59,125 bases of DNA from Peptococcaceae bacterium (GCA_024655825.1 JANLFJ010000018.1:1-59125); one strand, 5' to 3'. Shown: positions 24,886-33,078, numbered from the stretch's first letter. The notes: generated by a model not told the origin, from the letters alone. Made by a program: numbers and translations.

Positions 24886-24953
24886 AAAAAATGCCGGGCA
24901 GGTCCCAGGAAAGACTTTTCGCTTAGGGTGATCAGCCCGAAGCTATCCCGGCA
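24886..24953 (-). ncRNA. Structured RNA / complex terminator before the internal recombinase
   Basis: On the minus strand UGCCGGG (24953-24947) pairs with CCCGGCA (24898-24892) and is followed at once by six U. Inside the roughly 48-base loop, GCUUcGGG (24943-24936) pairs with CCCuAAGC (24928-24921), and a weaker GUC/GAC hairpin follows. The whole is a branched structure ending in a terminator, lying 30 bases before the recombinase gene. It may attenuate transcription into the recombinase/VapE segment or be an uncharacterised cis-regulatory RNA. Confidence 0.5.
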
Positions 24954-24984
24954 AAGTTATTACTCAATATCTTTGGAATACGTA

Positions 24985-25281
24985 TTAAGGTTGTAGGGCC
25001 TGTCCGCAAGCATCACAGTAATTCCCGACATGGCACTTATCCCAATATATTTTTCCGCATACGGGGCAATAGCCATATCTATGTTTATCCGGTGTTGTTA
25101 CAACTGCCTTTTGTATTTGCTTATCCAGCACACTTATAGCTAAATCTATGGCTTCTAACAAGGGAGTTGATTGCCTTGAGATAAACTCATTCCCTTGTTT
25201 AATCAGTCCTATGGATAATTCAATATCAGCCTTTTTGGTAGATAAGTGATTAATTGCATCTTGATAATTCATTACTCTCAC
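24985..25281 (-). CDS. Hypothetical protein with C-terminal zinc ribbon
   Basis: A 98-residue protein. The first 65 residues are helical (NYQDAINHLSTKKADIELSI and LLEAIDLAISVLDKQIQKAV); the end has YCPVCGKIYW and YCDACGQAL, a two-pair zinc ribbon. Similar small proteins are frequent in Firmicutes prophages. Function unknown. Confidence 0.7.
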   Translation of the reverse strand: MRVMNYQDAINHLSTKKADIELSIGLIKQGNEFISRQSTPLLEAIDLAISVLDKQIQKAVVTTPDKHRYGYCPVCGKIYWDKCHVGNYCDACGQALQP

Positions 25282-25337
25282 TCCTTCACATAATTAACAA
25301 ACTATGCACTATTTGCTGAGCCAAAAATTCGGCTCAG

Positions 25338-25511
25338 TTATTCCGTCTGCTCGTCGAAAATCTTATCAATTAACCCCTTGATTGGTTCAAATATGCTCTT
25401 ATAATTCGAATGCAGCGGCGGCGCTATAATTCCAACCAGGCTTTCACCATTGCGTACAACATTTTGAACCTTTGAAAAATAGCTGTTGGCCTTTTTGATA
25501 CTAATAGACAT
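25338..25511 (-). CDS. Small phage ORF of 57 codons
   Basis: ATG at 25511 with GGAG nine bases upstream opens a 57-residue frame (MSISIKKANSYFSKVQNVV) ending at TAA 25338. It fills the gap between the polymerase and the zinc-ribbon gene in operon orientation. No family is recognised. Confidence 0.6.
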   Translation of the reverse strand: MSISIKKANSYFSKVQNVVRNGESLVGIIAPPLHSNYKSIFEPIKGLIDKIFDEQTE

Positions 25512-25528
25512 GCTCTATTTCTCCTTTC

Positions 25529-27517
25529 TCAATCTTTTCTATAGTAAAAAGTTTTAAATCCGTCAGTCTTCAGAGGTAATCCTGGCGCCCAGGGTATCGG
25601 CTGCCCCATCAACTGACATATCTTCTCCACGTCCGCCTGGTCTTCTGGAACGTCGAGGACAACCTCATCATGGACGTGCATCGCAATCTTATATCCAGCG
25701 TTGGCTAGCCGTTTTAAACTTTCGGCCAGGCAGTCCCGGGCGATAGCCTGAGTCACGTTCTCCGCCAGCTTTCCGCCATATGTTGAAATGGCTTCCCACT
25801 TCCCGGTTTTCTGGTTCAATCCGTAGTAGTGGAGCGCTTCCCGGTTCCGGTCGTTTATCATAAGAAAAGGCTTAACGTAAAACAGCTTTCGACCACTCGG
25901 CAGGGTAATGGTAAGGAAATCCTGCTGGTTGTTATAGTCGCCTTCACGGGCAAATATCAGACTCTTAACCCCTACCGGCTGCCCTGTGTGCATAACCTTC
26001 AACGCAGCGTTCTCCAGGCTATACCACAAGTCAACGATTCTTTTGTTTGCACCTCTCCAGCGGTGAACTATCTCGGGCAGCTCCGCCTCAGTCAGGCCCA
26101 TATTGAGAGCACCCATATTTATTAAGGCGCCAGTACTGCCTTGATAACCCAAAGCTAAAGTTGCTACTTTGCCCTTTTGCCGAAGTTCGTACTCCGGATT
26201 GCCTTTGACTATGAGTTCTATTGGAACCCCGAACATCTGAGACGCCGCAGCTTCGTAAATTTTGCCGTGGGTGTTGAATACGTCAAGCACCCACTGTTCC
26301 CCGGCCAGCCAAGCTACTATTCGGGCTTCGATGGCCGAGAAATCCGCTACGAGAAGCACATGCCCCGGGGAAGGGATGAAGGCTGTCCGAATTAGCTGGG
26401 AAAGCGTATCAGGGACGTTACCGAAGATTACCTTAAGAAGGTCTATCCTCTTGACCTTGACCGTATCCCGGGCAAACGTGAGAGCTTCCAGGTGGTTTTG
26501 CGGCAAATTTTGAGGCTGCACAATTCTCCCTGCCCATCTGCCGGTTCGGTTGGCACCGTAAAATTGCATTAGACCTCTAATCCGTCCGTCAGAACAAACA
26601 GCTTCCTTCATGGCCGCATACTTTTTGATTGATGTCTTGGAGAGTTCCTGGCGGATTTCCAACATACGCCTGGCCGCGTCATTGTCCGCGTTTTTGATGA
26701 GTTCCTTCACGGTGCTCTTTCGGAGGTCGTTGATTTCCTCATCCATTTCTTGGTTGAGCCATTCGGTCAACTGCTTAACGCTTTTTGGGTTTTGTAAGCC
26801 GGAGATTCGGACAGCCTCGTCCGTCAACTCTTTAGTGACTATTTCGTCACAGTAAAGGGCTCCATCAATAAGCTCCTGGTCAACAGCTACCCCGAAAACA
26901 TTGATCACCTGATCCAGCTCCCAAAGTTTCTGCTCCTGCTCTGGCACCGGGAAGGCCGAAAGTCGTCGCTCAACTTCCATTTCCGTAATGACATCCTGGC
27001 AGCAATATTGTTTGAAAAGTTGCCATTTCTCTGGTTCATGATGTGGTAGCGTTCTGGTTCGATAGCCGTTTTTGGCAGTCGGGGTGCAGGGTACGCAGAA
27101 TGTTCTTATAAGGGCTGAGCCTATACTCATTTTCTTTTTGTCTTGCGGGAGCCCCAGGGCTTTTCCTATTTTGTCCAATCCGGCCGGGTACCCGCAGTAC
27201 AGACCATGAAGCATCGTGCAGCGCCATTGTGACAGCCAGGACTCCGGCTGATGGATACCAAGATGTTTGGACAGGCAATACCACTCAAAAGAGGCGTTGT
27301 AAGCGTGTTTGATTATGAGAGGATTTAACAGAGCGTTAATGAGGTCCTGAGGGAGTTGTTCGCCCTGGGCCAGGTCGACGATCTGCACCGGCCCGTAGTC
27401 AAAAGAATAAGCAAATAAGAGTATTTGGAAATCTGGGGACTGTACATATTTATACAGTCCCGCTTTCTGGATATCTACACTACTGAAAGTTTCAATGTCG
27501 ATGCTGAGGTGTCTCAT
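25529..27517 (-). CDS. Phage family A DNA polymerase (PolA-type with 3'-5' exonuclease)
   Basis: A 662-residue replicative polymerase. The exonuclease domain has Asp7/Glu9 (DIETFSS), HAYNASFEW and YCCQDV, so proofreading residues are present. Polymerase motif A is LLVADFSAIEARI, motif B RQKGKVATLALGYQG, and motif C HVHDEVVLDVP. There is no 5'-nuclease domain. It is the phage replicase working with the VapE primase-helicase. Its ATG overlaps the DUF2815 stop (ATGA). Confidence 0.94.
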   Translation of the reverse strand: MRHLSIDIETFSSVDIQKAGLYKYVQSPDFQILLFAYSFDYGPVQIVDLAQGEQLPQDLINALLNPLIIKHAYNASFEWYCLSKHLGIHQPESWLSQWRCTMLHGLYCGYPAGLDKIGKALGLPQDKKKMSIGSALIRTFCVPCTPTAKNGYRTRTLPHHEPEKWQLFKQYCCQDVITEMEVERRLSAFPVPEQEQKLWELDQVINVFGVAVDQELIDGALYCDEIVTKELTDEAVRISGLQNPKSVKQLTEWLNQEMDEEINDLRKSTVKELIKNADNDAARRMLEIRQELSKTSIKKYAAMKEAVCSDGRIRGLMQFYGANRTGRWAGRIVQPQNLPQNHLEALTFARDTVKVKRIDLLKVIFGNVPDTLSQLIRTAFIPSPGHVLLVADFSAIEARIVAWLAGEQWVLDVFNTHGKIYEAAASQMFGVPIELIVKGNPEYELRQKGKVATLALGYQGSTGALINMGALNMGLTEAELPEIVHRWRGANKRIVDLWYSLENAALKVMHTGQPVGVKSLIFAREGDYNNQQDFLTITLPSGRKLFYVKPFLMINDRNREALHYYGLNQKTGKWEAISTYGGKLAENVTQAIARDCLAESLKRLANAGYKIAMHVHDEVVLDVPEDQADVEKICQLMGQPIPWAPGLPLKTDGFKTFYYRKD

Positions 27518-28275
27518 AAGCCCATTATCCCGCCAGTAATCGGCTTACCGGTGATTGGGTCAATCTGCGACGGAGCAGCCTGAGGGTAGCCCTGAGGATA
27601 TACAGGTGCTTGAATCGGGCGGGGCTGCTGATATACCGGTTGCTGATATGCGGAGGATGCATACTGCGGAGCTGCAGGCTGCTGGTAAACCTGCTGTGGT
27701 TGAGGAGGCTGCGGCTGCAAGGGAGGACTATCGCCAAAAGCCGCTTCTGCTGTTATTTGACCGCCAAGGGGCTCACCGTCTGCCAGCTTTTGAACTGGGC
27801 CCAGTCCGCAGCCTATACCCCGATTGCCATTTGTATTAAATGGGAAAAAGTTGATATTTACCCGGGCATAGATTCCGGAATACACTTCCGATTGATTAAG
27901 AATTGGCTGAATACTTGTGTCTACAACAGCCGGCTGCTGCTTGGATGATGCCGTAAATACCCAATGCCCTTTACACTCAGGACCAAAAGGTTCACCATTT
28001 TGACGCACACCATCGCCATCCCAAATAGGCGTTTTGATATGAGGAGGACGAACACCATTCCATTTAGAATTGATGCCTTGCTGGATAGCGGATTGTATAG
28101 CAGCATCAATACGTTGCTTTGTCGCTATGTCGGATTTAGGTAGCAGGATGGTTACGCTGTATTTAGGCTCCTGACCGGGTTGATTTGCGTAGGGTTTAAA
28201 CAAATGTACATAGCTCAATCTCACTTGTCCGGTTGTCACATTTGTCGGATTAGGTTGTTGATTACTCACTTTCAT
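27514..28275 (-). CDS. DUF2815 ssDNA-binding-type protein
   Basis: A 253-residue protein. Residues 1-180 (VRLSYVHLFKPYANQPGQEPKYSV split around residue 20, then ILLPKSD and the YSGIYARVNINFFPFN region) match DUF2815, a family of phage single-strand-binding-like OB proteins. The last 70 residues are Gln/Pro/Tyr-rich and disordered, like an SSB tail, ending in hydrophobic GGIMGL. It lies between polymerase and DUF2800 nuclease, the usual phage order. Confidence 0.85.
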   Translation of the reverse strand: MKVSNQQPNPTNVTTGQVRLSYVHLFKPYANQPGQEPKYSVTILLPKSDIATKQRIDAAIQSAIQQGINSKWNGVRPPHIKTPIWDGDGVRQNGEPFGPECKGHWVFTASSKQQPAVVDTSIQPILNQSEVYSGIYARVNINFFPFNTNGNRGIGCGLGPVQKLADGEPLGGQITAEAAFGDSPPLQPQPPQPQQVYQQPAAPQYASSAYQQPVYQQPRPIQAPVYPQGYPQAAPSQIDPITGKPITGGIMGL

Positions 28276-28290
28276 CTCTCTCCTTTTCGG

Positions 28291-28473
28291 TTAAAGTTTT
28301 TTACTTATATGCGCATCAACATTCACTTCGATATGTGATCCTTCCGGGCCGTCAGGCACAATTGATAAAGACGACCCGTCAGTAAACTTTAAAAATAGAT
28401 AGTACCGTTGTTCATAGCTAACTTCGGATACCTTTTTCCCTTCAAAAGTTTTAAGAATAGCGTTGTCTTCCAT
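28291..28473 (-). CDS. Small hypothetical phage protein
   Basis: A 60-residue protein (TFEGKKVSEVSYEQRYYLFLKF, then DGSSLSIVPDG) with a predicted small beta-sheet pattern. GGAGG lies before the ATG. It sits between the ssDNA-binding and DUF2800 genes in the same operon. Function unknown. Confidence 0.6.
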   Translation of the reverse strand: MEDNAILKTFEGKKVSEVSYEQRYYLFLKFTDGSSLSIVPDGPEGSHIEVNVDAHISKKL

Positions 28474-28482
28474 ATTTACCTC

Positions 28483-29661
28483 CTAATTGTCGGTCTCGTT
28501 TTTAAATACTTCCTGTGGATCTACTTGCAGGATAATCGCTTCGCGCTTGTCGCTTGCGGGTGCGAGTGTCGGTTTGCCGGGTTCCGTTTTGACGAGTCCG
28601 GGTTCTTCGAGTAGTTTTCGATATTCCACTTTTCCGAGTACCTTTTCAACCTGTGCGACGCTTAACGGCTCACGTTTGTACAATATCGCTTCATTAATTC
28701 CTGCGGCTATCAAGGCTGCAAATGCCGCATCCTGATCAACGTATATTCGGGAAGTACGTCCTTCAACTGCTTTCCAACCAGGTATCTCATTGCCTTTCAA
28801 ACATTCAGCCAAAGCATACTTTTCCAATTCTTCGGCCCATTTAGCAAGGTCCTGGGCTCTTTTAAGTATTTGTCCCACTTCTTCGTTAGAGATAAGCGGC
28901 GGTTTCATTTTGTGGTATTCTTCTAAAGTCAAATATTTTTCAGCCCGGGCACGGCATTGTAATTTTGCGCGGCAAAACCGGCAATGCTCTCCTGGTACAT
29001 AATCCCCTTCACCAGCAAAAGCTTTTTGGGCTATTGGTTTGATACTTTCACCCCATGCCAGCAAGTCGCCAATAGGCATTTCGTATTCGGATAGCTCATT
29101 TTCACGTCGCGGTTGCACGATGGCCATTTTTATAGTTTCAATTGGATAGAGAATGCAGTAAGCCATGTATGCGCCCAGGGCGTACAGCATCATTTGCGGA
29201 TTACGTTCAGCGCTTACCGGGACTCCTTTACCGTATTTAAAATCGATTACGTGCATCACGTTTCCGCCAATTATGATACAGTCGCCGGTGCCGAATCCTT
29301 CCGGAGCATACGCGCTGTAATCCAATCTTTTCTCAATCGCAATATAGGGTGGTGCGCTAAAGCTGTGTACGATTTTTGACAGGTAATCCAGGTATGTATC
29401 GGTATGCTTTAGCATTTCTTCCTGGTACAGCGGGTTTTCTTGCAGTACTTTAAGTCTTTTAGCAAACGTTTTCGGGCCCATCGGTTCAGTGAAGTGCTTT
29501 TTAGCTTTCAATTCTGCTATCGCGTGCGCCAGTTTTCCCTCGTCTGCGTATTCGCTTTTCGTTTCGGGAAGCGTCTCTTCGAGCCTGGCTGATGGAGTAC
29601 ATATTAGCCATTTATGAGAGCTGCTAGCGGATAGCAGGGCGTGTTGTTCGGGGCTGCTCAT
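28483..29661 (-). CDS. DUF2800 family nuclease (PD-(D/E)XK, Cas4/RecB-like)
   Basis: A 392-residue protein beginning HALLSASSSHKWLICTPSAR, the hallmark start of DUF2800. Catalytic residues of a RecB-like nuclease are visible: His near EGKLAHAIAELKAK, Asp in GFGTGDCIIIGG, and D-x-K in VIDFKYGKG. Cysteines in HCRFCRAKLQC may hold an iron-sulphur cluster or zinc as in Cas4. It probably prepares ends for recombination together with DUF2815. ATGA overlap with the previous gene. Confidence 0.88.
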   Translation of the reverse strand: MSSPEQHALLSASSSHKWLICTPSARLEETLPETKSEYADEGKLAHAIAELKAKKHFTEPMGPKTFAKRLKVLQENPLYQEEMLKHTDTYLDYLSKIVHSFSAPPYIAIEKRLDYSAYAPEGFGTGDCIIIGGNVMHVIDFKYGKGVPVSAERNPQMMLYALGAYMAYCILYPIETIKMAIVQPRRENELSEYEMPIGDLLAWGESIKPIAQKAFAGEGDYVPGEHCRFCRAKLQCRARAEKYLTLEEYHKMKPPLISNEEVGQILKRAQDLAKWAEELEKYALAECLKGNEIPGWKAVEGRTSRIYVDQDAAFAALIAAGINEAILYKREPLSVAQVEKVLGKVEYRKLLEEPGLVKTEPGKPTLAPASDKREAIILQVDPQEVFKNETDN

Positions 29662-30134
29662 ATTTTTGCCCCCAGTGCTCTAAGCTGAGTAGCGAAAGCA
29701 CCGTATTGCTCTTTAGGCAGCATCATGAGAGCATCTACCCCAAAGGACTTTAACAATGCAATTATTCTGTCTCGTTGTCCTGCATCTATCAGTTGGGTAG
29801 CGGCTACGGCTAGTTGCTCCACGGTGTAGGTCTGAGTGGCAGTAGGTACGGTTGCAGCAGGGGCGGCTGGCGGAGGTGCCACGGGAGCAGCTGTCGGTAT
29901 AGTGGTGGGAGTCGGTACTACCGCAGGCGCAGGTACTTGTGCAGCAGGTGCTTGTGCAGCAGGTGCTTGCATAGTAGGTACGGAATCCTCAGACAATATC
30001 GGCTTATTAATAGCTTGGGCGGCTGCTTCAATATGTTTTTCGGCTACTTTGGTAGCTTCAAATAACGCTTGTAAGGTTCCTGTTTTAGCTGCATGTACCA
30101 CTTCATCGGGTGTAAATTCGATTAAGATTTTCAA
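29658..30134 (-). CDS. Hypothetical phage protein with Ala/Pro linker
   Basis: A 158-residue protein in three parts: an N-terminal segment (MKILIEFTPDEVVHAAKTG), a long Ala-Pro-Val linker encoded by repeated GCTGCACAAGCACCT-like units (about residues 55-95), and a C-terminal helical part (VEQLAVAATQLIDAGQRDRI). Proteins like this often sit beside DUF2800 in phages. No function is known. Confidence 0.6.
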   Translation of the reverse strand: MKILIEFTPDEVVHAAKTGTLQALFEATKVAEKHIEAAAQAINKPILSEDSVPTMQAPAAQAPAAQVPAPAVVPTPTTIPTAAPVAPPPAAPAATVPTATQTYTVEQLAVAATQLIDAGQRDRIIALLKSFGVDALMMLPKEQYGAFATQLRALGAKI

Positions 30135-30147
30135 TTTTTATTCCTCC

Positions 30148-30327
30148 TTATCTATTTGGTTTATAGACATTTAGACCGATTTTGATATCGTCCTTGCCAA
30201 CTGGCTGATTCCCCTCGGTGCTGGCTATGACGATAGATTTTCCACTAGATGATGGCCCATACTGTTTAGATAGGTCCACTTCTATTAACAATTTATCTCC
30301 GTTGACGGTAAACTTAACATTTTTCAA
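30148..30327 (-). CDS. Small hypothetical phage protein
   Basis: A 59-residue beta-rich protein (LKNVKFTVNGDKLLIEVDLSKQYG split before SSSGKSIVIAST). A TTG at 30327 has GGGAG nine bases upstream and lies just after the previous stop; the longer frame from 30360 would overlap the HNH gene. Function unknown. Confidence 0.6.
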   Translation of the reverse strand: MKNVKFTVNGDKLLIEVDLSKQYGPSSSGKSIVIASTEGNQPVGKDDIKIGLNVYKPNR

Positions 30328-30328
30328 T

Positions 30329-30961
30329 TTACTTATCTCCCTTCTGTTTCTTTCGTTCACCTATTTTATTTAAAATGTCTGCAATAACCACGCCTGTTTT
30401 GGTTAGCTCAACGTCGTTTTGAATTAACTTTTTTTGGTTCATCCGGACAAGCTGCTTCCGTGATACGAGGATGAGATTATCCGGACTAAGATTGAGTTTA
30501 TTGCCATCCCCAAATATTATTGCGTGTCCTCTAGGAATGGGGCCGTGTACCTGTTCCCATATAATTTGGTGTTTTAATCGCCATTTGTTTGGATCAGCAA
30601 TTTTTATTTCGACATATCCGTCAACGTTGACCCGTTCAGATCCCACTGGCCGATAATTAGCCGGCATATGCCCTTTTTTGAACTGGGTGGGCGGCCATCC
30701 GCCAACGCCCTTTTTGCCTTTGTTCCAGGGCACAAGACCTTTTTGAAACCGTGTTTTTAAACCGAGAAGAGACCCATCCGGCAATATTTTTGTATCTCTT
30801 CCATTATGCAAACCGTGTCTATCTGCAAGAGAAACCATTGCAGACCTACTTATTGAGAATCCAAATTGTTTATTAAATTTTTCAGCCAGCTCTTGGAACG
30901 GACATCCAGAGATATTGGCGGCTAACCATGCAATATGTTCTGCAGTATACTTACGATTCAT
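30329..30961 (-). CDS. HNH endonuclease
   Basis: A 210-residue protein. The C-terminal half carries an HNH_3-type motif (KHQIIWEQVHGPIPRGHAI, then FGDGNKLNLSPDNLIL), with the HNH residues H, H and N in order. The N-terminus (YTAEHIAWLAANISGCPFQE) is helix-turn-helix-like and common in phage HNH proteins. It stands in the early operon away from terminase, so it may be a homing-type endonuclease rather than a packaging partner. Confidence 0.88.
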   Translation of the reverse strand: MNRKYTAEHIAWLAANISGCPFQELAEKFNKQFGFSISRSAMVSLADRHGLHNGRDTKILPDGSLLGLKTRFQKGLVPWNKGKKGVGGWPPTQFKKGHMPANYRPVGSERVNVDGYVEIKIADPNKWRLKHQIIWEQVHGPIPRGHAIIFGDGNKLNLSPDNLILVSRKQLVRMNQKKLIQNDVELTKTGVVIADILNKIGERKKQKGDK

Positions 30962-30976
30962 GACCTTCCCTCCGGC

Positions 30977-31297
30977 TTAATTTCGGCCATAATCAGCTTT
31001 TAGATTATCCGGAATTTTTTTAGGGTGTTTTCCGTCAGCCCCCGGGACAGGTGAGGCAGGAACCATGCCGGTAAAAATATCCGGCAAAGCTTTAGTGTCG
31101 GCGAAATACTCTTCTTTGAGCCTCATGGTATTAAGCGCCAGATTCCCATTGTTGACAATCTGCTGCGCGATATTGGTGATGGCCTTTGCCCGGTTAATTT
31201 CCTCGACGAGCTTGTCGCCAGTAAGCTCCTCGTCACCCAACCTCTCCAACTGGGCAAAAAGGTGATTGTTCAGGTCGCTAAGCGTGTTTTTAATCAT
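30977..31297 (-). CDS. Hypothetical phage protein
   Basis: A 106-residue, mainly helical protein (LSDLNNHLFAQLERLGDEEL, EEINRAKAITNIAQQIVNNG). The pattern of one helix with DDEL-like turn and R-A-x-A-x-x-x-I-A-Q recurs in many Firmicutes prophages next to HNH genes. Function unknown. GGAGG precedes the ATG. Confidence 0.65.
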   Translation of the reverse strand: MIKNTLSDLNNHLFAQLERLGDEELTGDKLVEEINRAKAITNIAQQIVNNGNLALNTMRLKEEYFADTKALPDIFTGMVPASPVPGADGKHPKKIPDNLKADYGRN

Positions 31298-31805
31298 CGT
31301 TACCCTCCAGCCACATAACTTTTTTTCGTTGCTTCCCGTATTTCACAGCCTCATCAAAATTCGGTACATACAAATCAATATGCTTCCCTTTTACCAATTC
31401 CCCAGTATCCTCCGCCCGGGCAAATCCGTATCCCTCCACCCAGAGTTTTGTCCCGAGGGGTATCACCTTCGGATCCACGGCTGCCGTTCCTGGCCTGGGG
31501 ATGGTGCCTGTCCGTGTCCGGGGAGAGTAACTCCTGGAAGCCAGTTTTGGCCTCCAAGAGTTCAAACCGTTCCGGTCATCGTGCGGGGAATAGGCTGTTG
31601 TTTTAAATTCATCTATTCCCAGTCGGTCAAGGAACTGTCGGATTTCTTCTCTAAATGCCTTGGATTCGTCTAGTTGTCTTTTCATATCCTGTATGTCCAT
31701 TCGGGTATCATTTATGATATTGGTGAGGTAAAATATACACGTAGCCATGATTAAAAGCATCGCTATTACCAGAAGAACCAAGAAAACAAAGAATATTTGC
31801 TTCAT
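31290..31805 (-). CDS. Membrane-anchored 3D-domain protein (putative cell-wall hydrolase)
   Basis: A 171-residue protein with an N-terminal membrane segment (residues 4-28, FVFLVLLVIAMLLIMATCIF), a coiled linker, and a C-terminal 3D domain. The three Asp are seen in the AAVDPKVIPLGTKLWV, ARAEDTG and GKHIDLYVPN segments. 3D domains are found in MltA-like muralytic enzymes. The start at 31805 overlaps the previous stop (ATGA). It is in the early, not the lysis, module. Confidence 0.8.
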   Translation of the reverse strand: MKQIFFVFLVLLVIAMLLIMATCIFYLTNIINDTRMDIQDMKRQLDESKAFREEIRQFLDRLGIDEFKTTAYSPHDDRNGLNSWRPKLASRSYSPRTRTGTIPRPGTAAVDPKVIPLGTKLWVEGYGFARAEDTGELVKGKHIDLYVPNFDEAVKYGKQRKKVMWLEGNDD

Positions 31806-31915
31806 GATGAACAGTCCTTTGTAATGGTTGCCTCGCATTTCTCACATATCCAATCATTAGGGTCCGCGCTGTACCAATCAGCCCCACAACCTGGGCAGGT
31901 CCTTTTCTCAGCCAT
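31802..31915 (-). CDS. Tiny zinc-ribbon protein (37 residues)
   Basis: ATG 31915 to TGA 31802 encodes MAEKRTCPGCGADWYS and then ICEKCEATITKDCSS: one zinc ribbon with CPGC and CEKC. It is coupled to the 3D-domain gene by an ATGA overlap. Function unknown. Confidence 0.65.
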   Translation of the reverse strand: MAEKRTCPGCGADWYSADPNDWICEKCEATITKDCSS

Positions 31916-31935
31916 AACTAAACCTCTTTTCCATG

Positions 31936-32109
31936 TTAGTTTTCATTTGGCTCCTGATCAGCCGGCATGCTGACGGGAGCTTTTCTTATTTCTTCACTGG
32001 TACACATCATCATCGAATACGGAACTACTTTTAGGACTATACTTGTCCTTTGACACTCGCCATCATAGTTATATATGCATTTTGAATTGTCGCAGTAGAT
32101 ATCAGTCAC
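31936..32109 (-). CDS. Small Cys-containing protein (57 residues, DUF1540-like start)
   Basis: GTG at 32109, overlapping the previous stop as GTGA and with AGGTG seven bases upstream, opens a 57-codon frame. The N-terminus (DIYCDNSKCIYNYDGECQ) has a C-x4-C-x7-C pattern reminiscent of DUF1540. Function unknown. Confidence 0.55.
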   Translation of the reverse strand: MTDIYCDNSKCIYNYDGECQRTSIVLKVVPYSMMMCTSEEIRKAPVSMPADQEPNEN

Positions 32110-32234
32110 TGTCCTTCACCTCTTTCAAAGGTCACGTCTTTCCCATCGTTTACAATTACCGCAATGCCTTTTTCGTGTAGTGAAATCGCCTGATCCAGCG
32201 TTATTTGATTGCTTGAATTTTTGTAAACTGGCAT
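32106..32234 (-). CDS. Small hypothetical protein (42 residues)
   Basis: ATG 32234, preceded by GGGAGGG, to TGA 32106: MPVYKNSSNQITLDQAISLH and then EKGIAVIVNDGKDVTFERG. A compact beta-alpha pattern, coupled to the next gene. Many phages carry similar 40-50 residue proteins of unknown role. Confidence 0.55.
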   Translation of the reverse strand: MPVYKNSSNQITLDQAISLHEKGIAVIVNDGKDVTFERGEGQ

Positions 32235-32398
32235 TCTTTTGTCCCTCCCTTCCGAATATTCCGTTTTGTGTTACCATGCCGGTGTACTACCTCCATAAAA
32301 TCAGGCGTATCTTTTGTCACAAACCAGTTGTCAGGATTAAGCCGGCGGGACTTCATGAGTAACTTTTGTCTCATGGTTGGTCTCTTGCCGTTTTTCAT
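32201..32398 (-). CDS. DUF6906-like basic protein
   Basis: A 65-residue basic protein (MKNGKRPTMRQKLLMKSRRL, NPDNWFVTKDTPDFMEVVHR). It matches a widespread phage family whose members start M-K-N-G-K-x-P-T and contain L-N-P-x-N-W-L-V-x-K-D-T, known as DUF6906. Function unknown; nucleic-acid binding is possible from charge. It overlaps the next frame by 34 bases. Confidence 0.75.
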   Translation of the reverse strand: MKNGKRPTMRQKLLMKSRRLNPDNWFVTKDTPDFMEVVHRHGNTKRNIRKGGTKECQFTKIQAIK

Positions 32399-32411
32399 CC
32401 ATGCGCCCTCC

Positions 32412-32630
32412 TTAAATTTGGTTCACCATCAGCGGGCACCAGCGCGGGCATTCTTGCCCGGTCCAGTTTTCATCGTCTTTTATCTTTTGCCAGTGCCGGG
32501 CGGTGCAATAGTGGGCATATGGCCGTAGCTTCTTCTGGCCGGATATAATATCTCCGTTGGGCAGACGCAGTTCGCCTGGTTTGTGGATGTATCCATGATA
32601 TCTACATTGGCTGCAGGTGATTTTGCTCAT
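32412..32630 (-). CDS. Cys-rich hypothetical protein
   Basis: A 72-residue protein starting at ATG 32630 (GGAG upstream). Cysteines in KITCSQCRYHGY, HYCTARHW and QECPRWCPL suggest a zinc- or cluster-binding fold. Function unknown. Confidence 0.6.
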   Translation of the reverse strand: MSKITCSQCRYHGYIHKPGELRLPNGDIISGQKKLRPYAHYCTARHWQKIKDDENWTGQECPRWCPLMVNQI

Positions 32631-32696
32631 GTCGCTTCGCTCCTTTTTCTTTCCAAAATGATTTGCCATGCCCAGGCTATCATTATTAGCTTAAAT

Positions 32697-32864
32697 TCAT
32701 AGTCTTTCCTTTCTTTTGGCTTTTAAAGTGGCGACCCCGCACCATTTGTCCCCAGGCCGAATACCCCAAATTTCACAGGCCTTGCGTTTAGCATGTTGGC
32801 TATTTTGGGCTACCAGGTGTAGTATGCGTTCGGATGGCGATGTGACCTCATAGAGATAGAGCAT
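32697..32864 (-). CDS. Small hypothetical protein (55 residues)
   Basis: ATG 32864, preceded by AAAGGAG, to TGA 32697 encodes MLYLYEVTSPSERILHLVAQ and a basic C-terminus with IWGIRPGDKWCGVA. The A-x-x-K-A-C-x-x-W-G-I pattern is common in short phage proteins. Function unknown. Confidence 0.55.
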   Translation of the reverse strand: MLYLYEVTSPSERILHLVAQNSQHAKRKACEIWGIRPGDKWCGVATLKAKRKERL

Positions 32865-32962
32865 TGGTGCTGTCTCCTTTTAGGTAGGATTTTCCTCTCT
32901 TCTGTTGAAATTGGTAGTTGTCCAGACTATCCAAATTCTACTGAGTTTGTTCGTCCATTTTC

Positions 32963-33061
32963 TCACCCCGCTTTCTTTTCGACGTGCCCGCAATGTTCAC
33001 AAAATACATGAGTTGCGGTTTCAGTTAATAATCCGCTTCCGCATTGTTCACACCGTTCCAT
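32963..33061 (-). CDS. Tiny zinc-ribbon protein (32 residues)
   Basis: ATG 33061, preceded by GAGGTG, to TGA 32963: MERCEQCGSGLLTETATHVF then CEHCGHVEKKAG. It is almost nothing but one zinc ribbon (CEQC, CEHC). It is an early-operon gene near the switch. Function unknown. Confidence 0.6.
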   Translation of the reverse strand: MERCEQCGSGLLTETATHVFCEHCGHVEKKAG

Positions 33062-33078
33062 ATCGCTTCACCTCGCTT

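Noticed and set aside
24905-24945. Hammerhead-ribozyme-like CUGAUCA followed by GAAA on the minus strand
   Set aside because: The invariant G after CUGAU is C here, and no stem II forms between the two motifs, so a catalytic core cannot be built.
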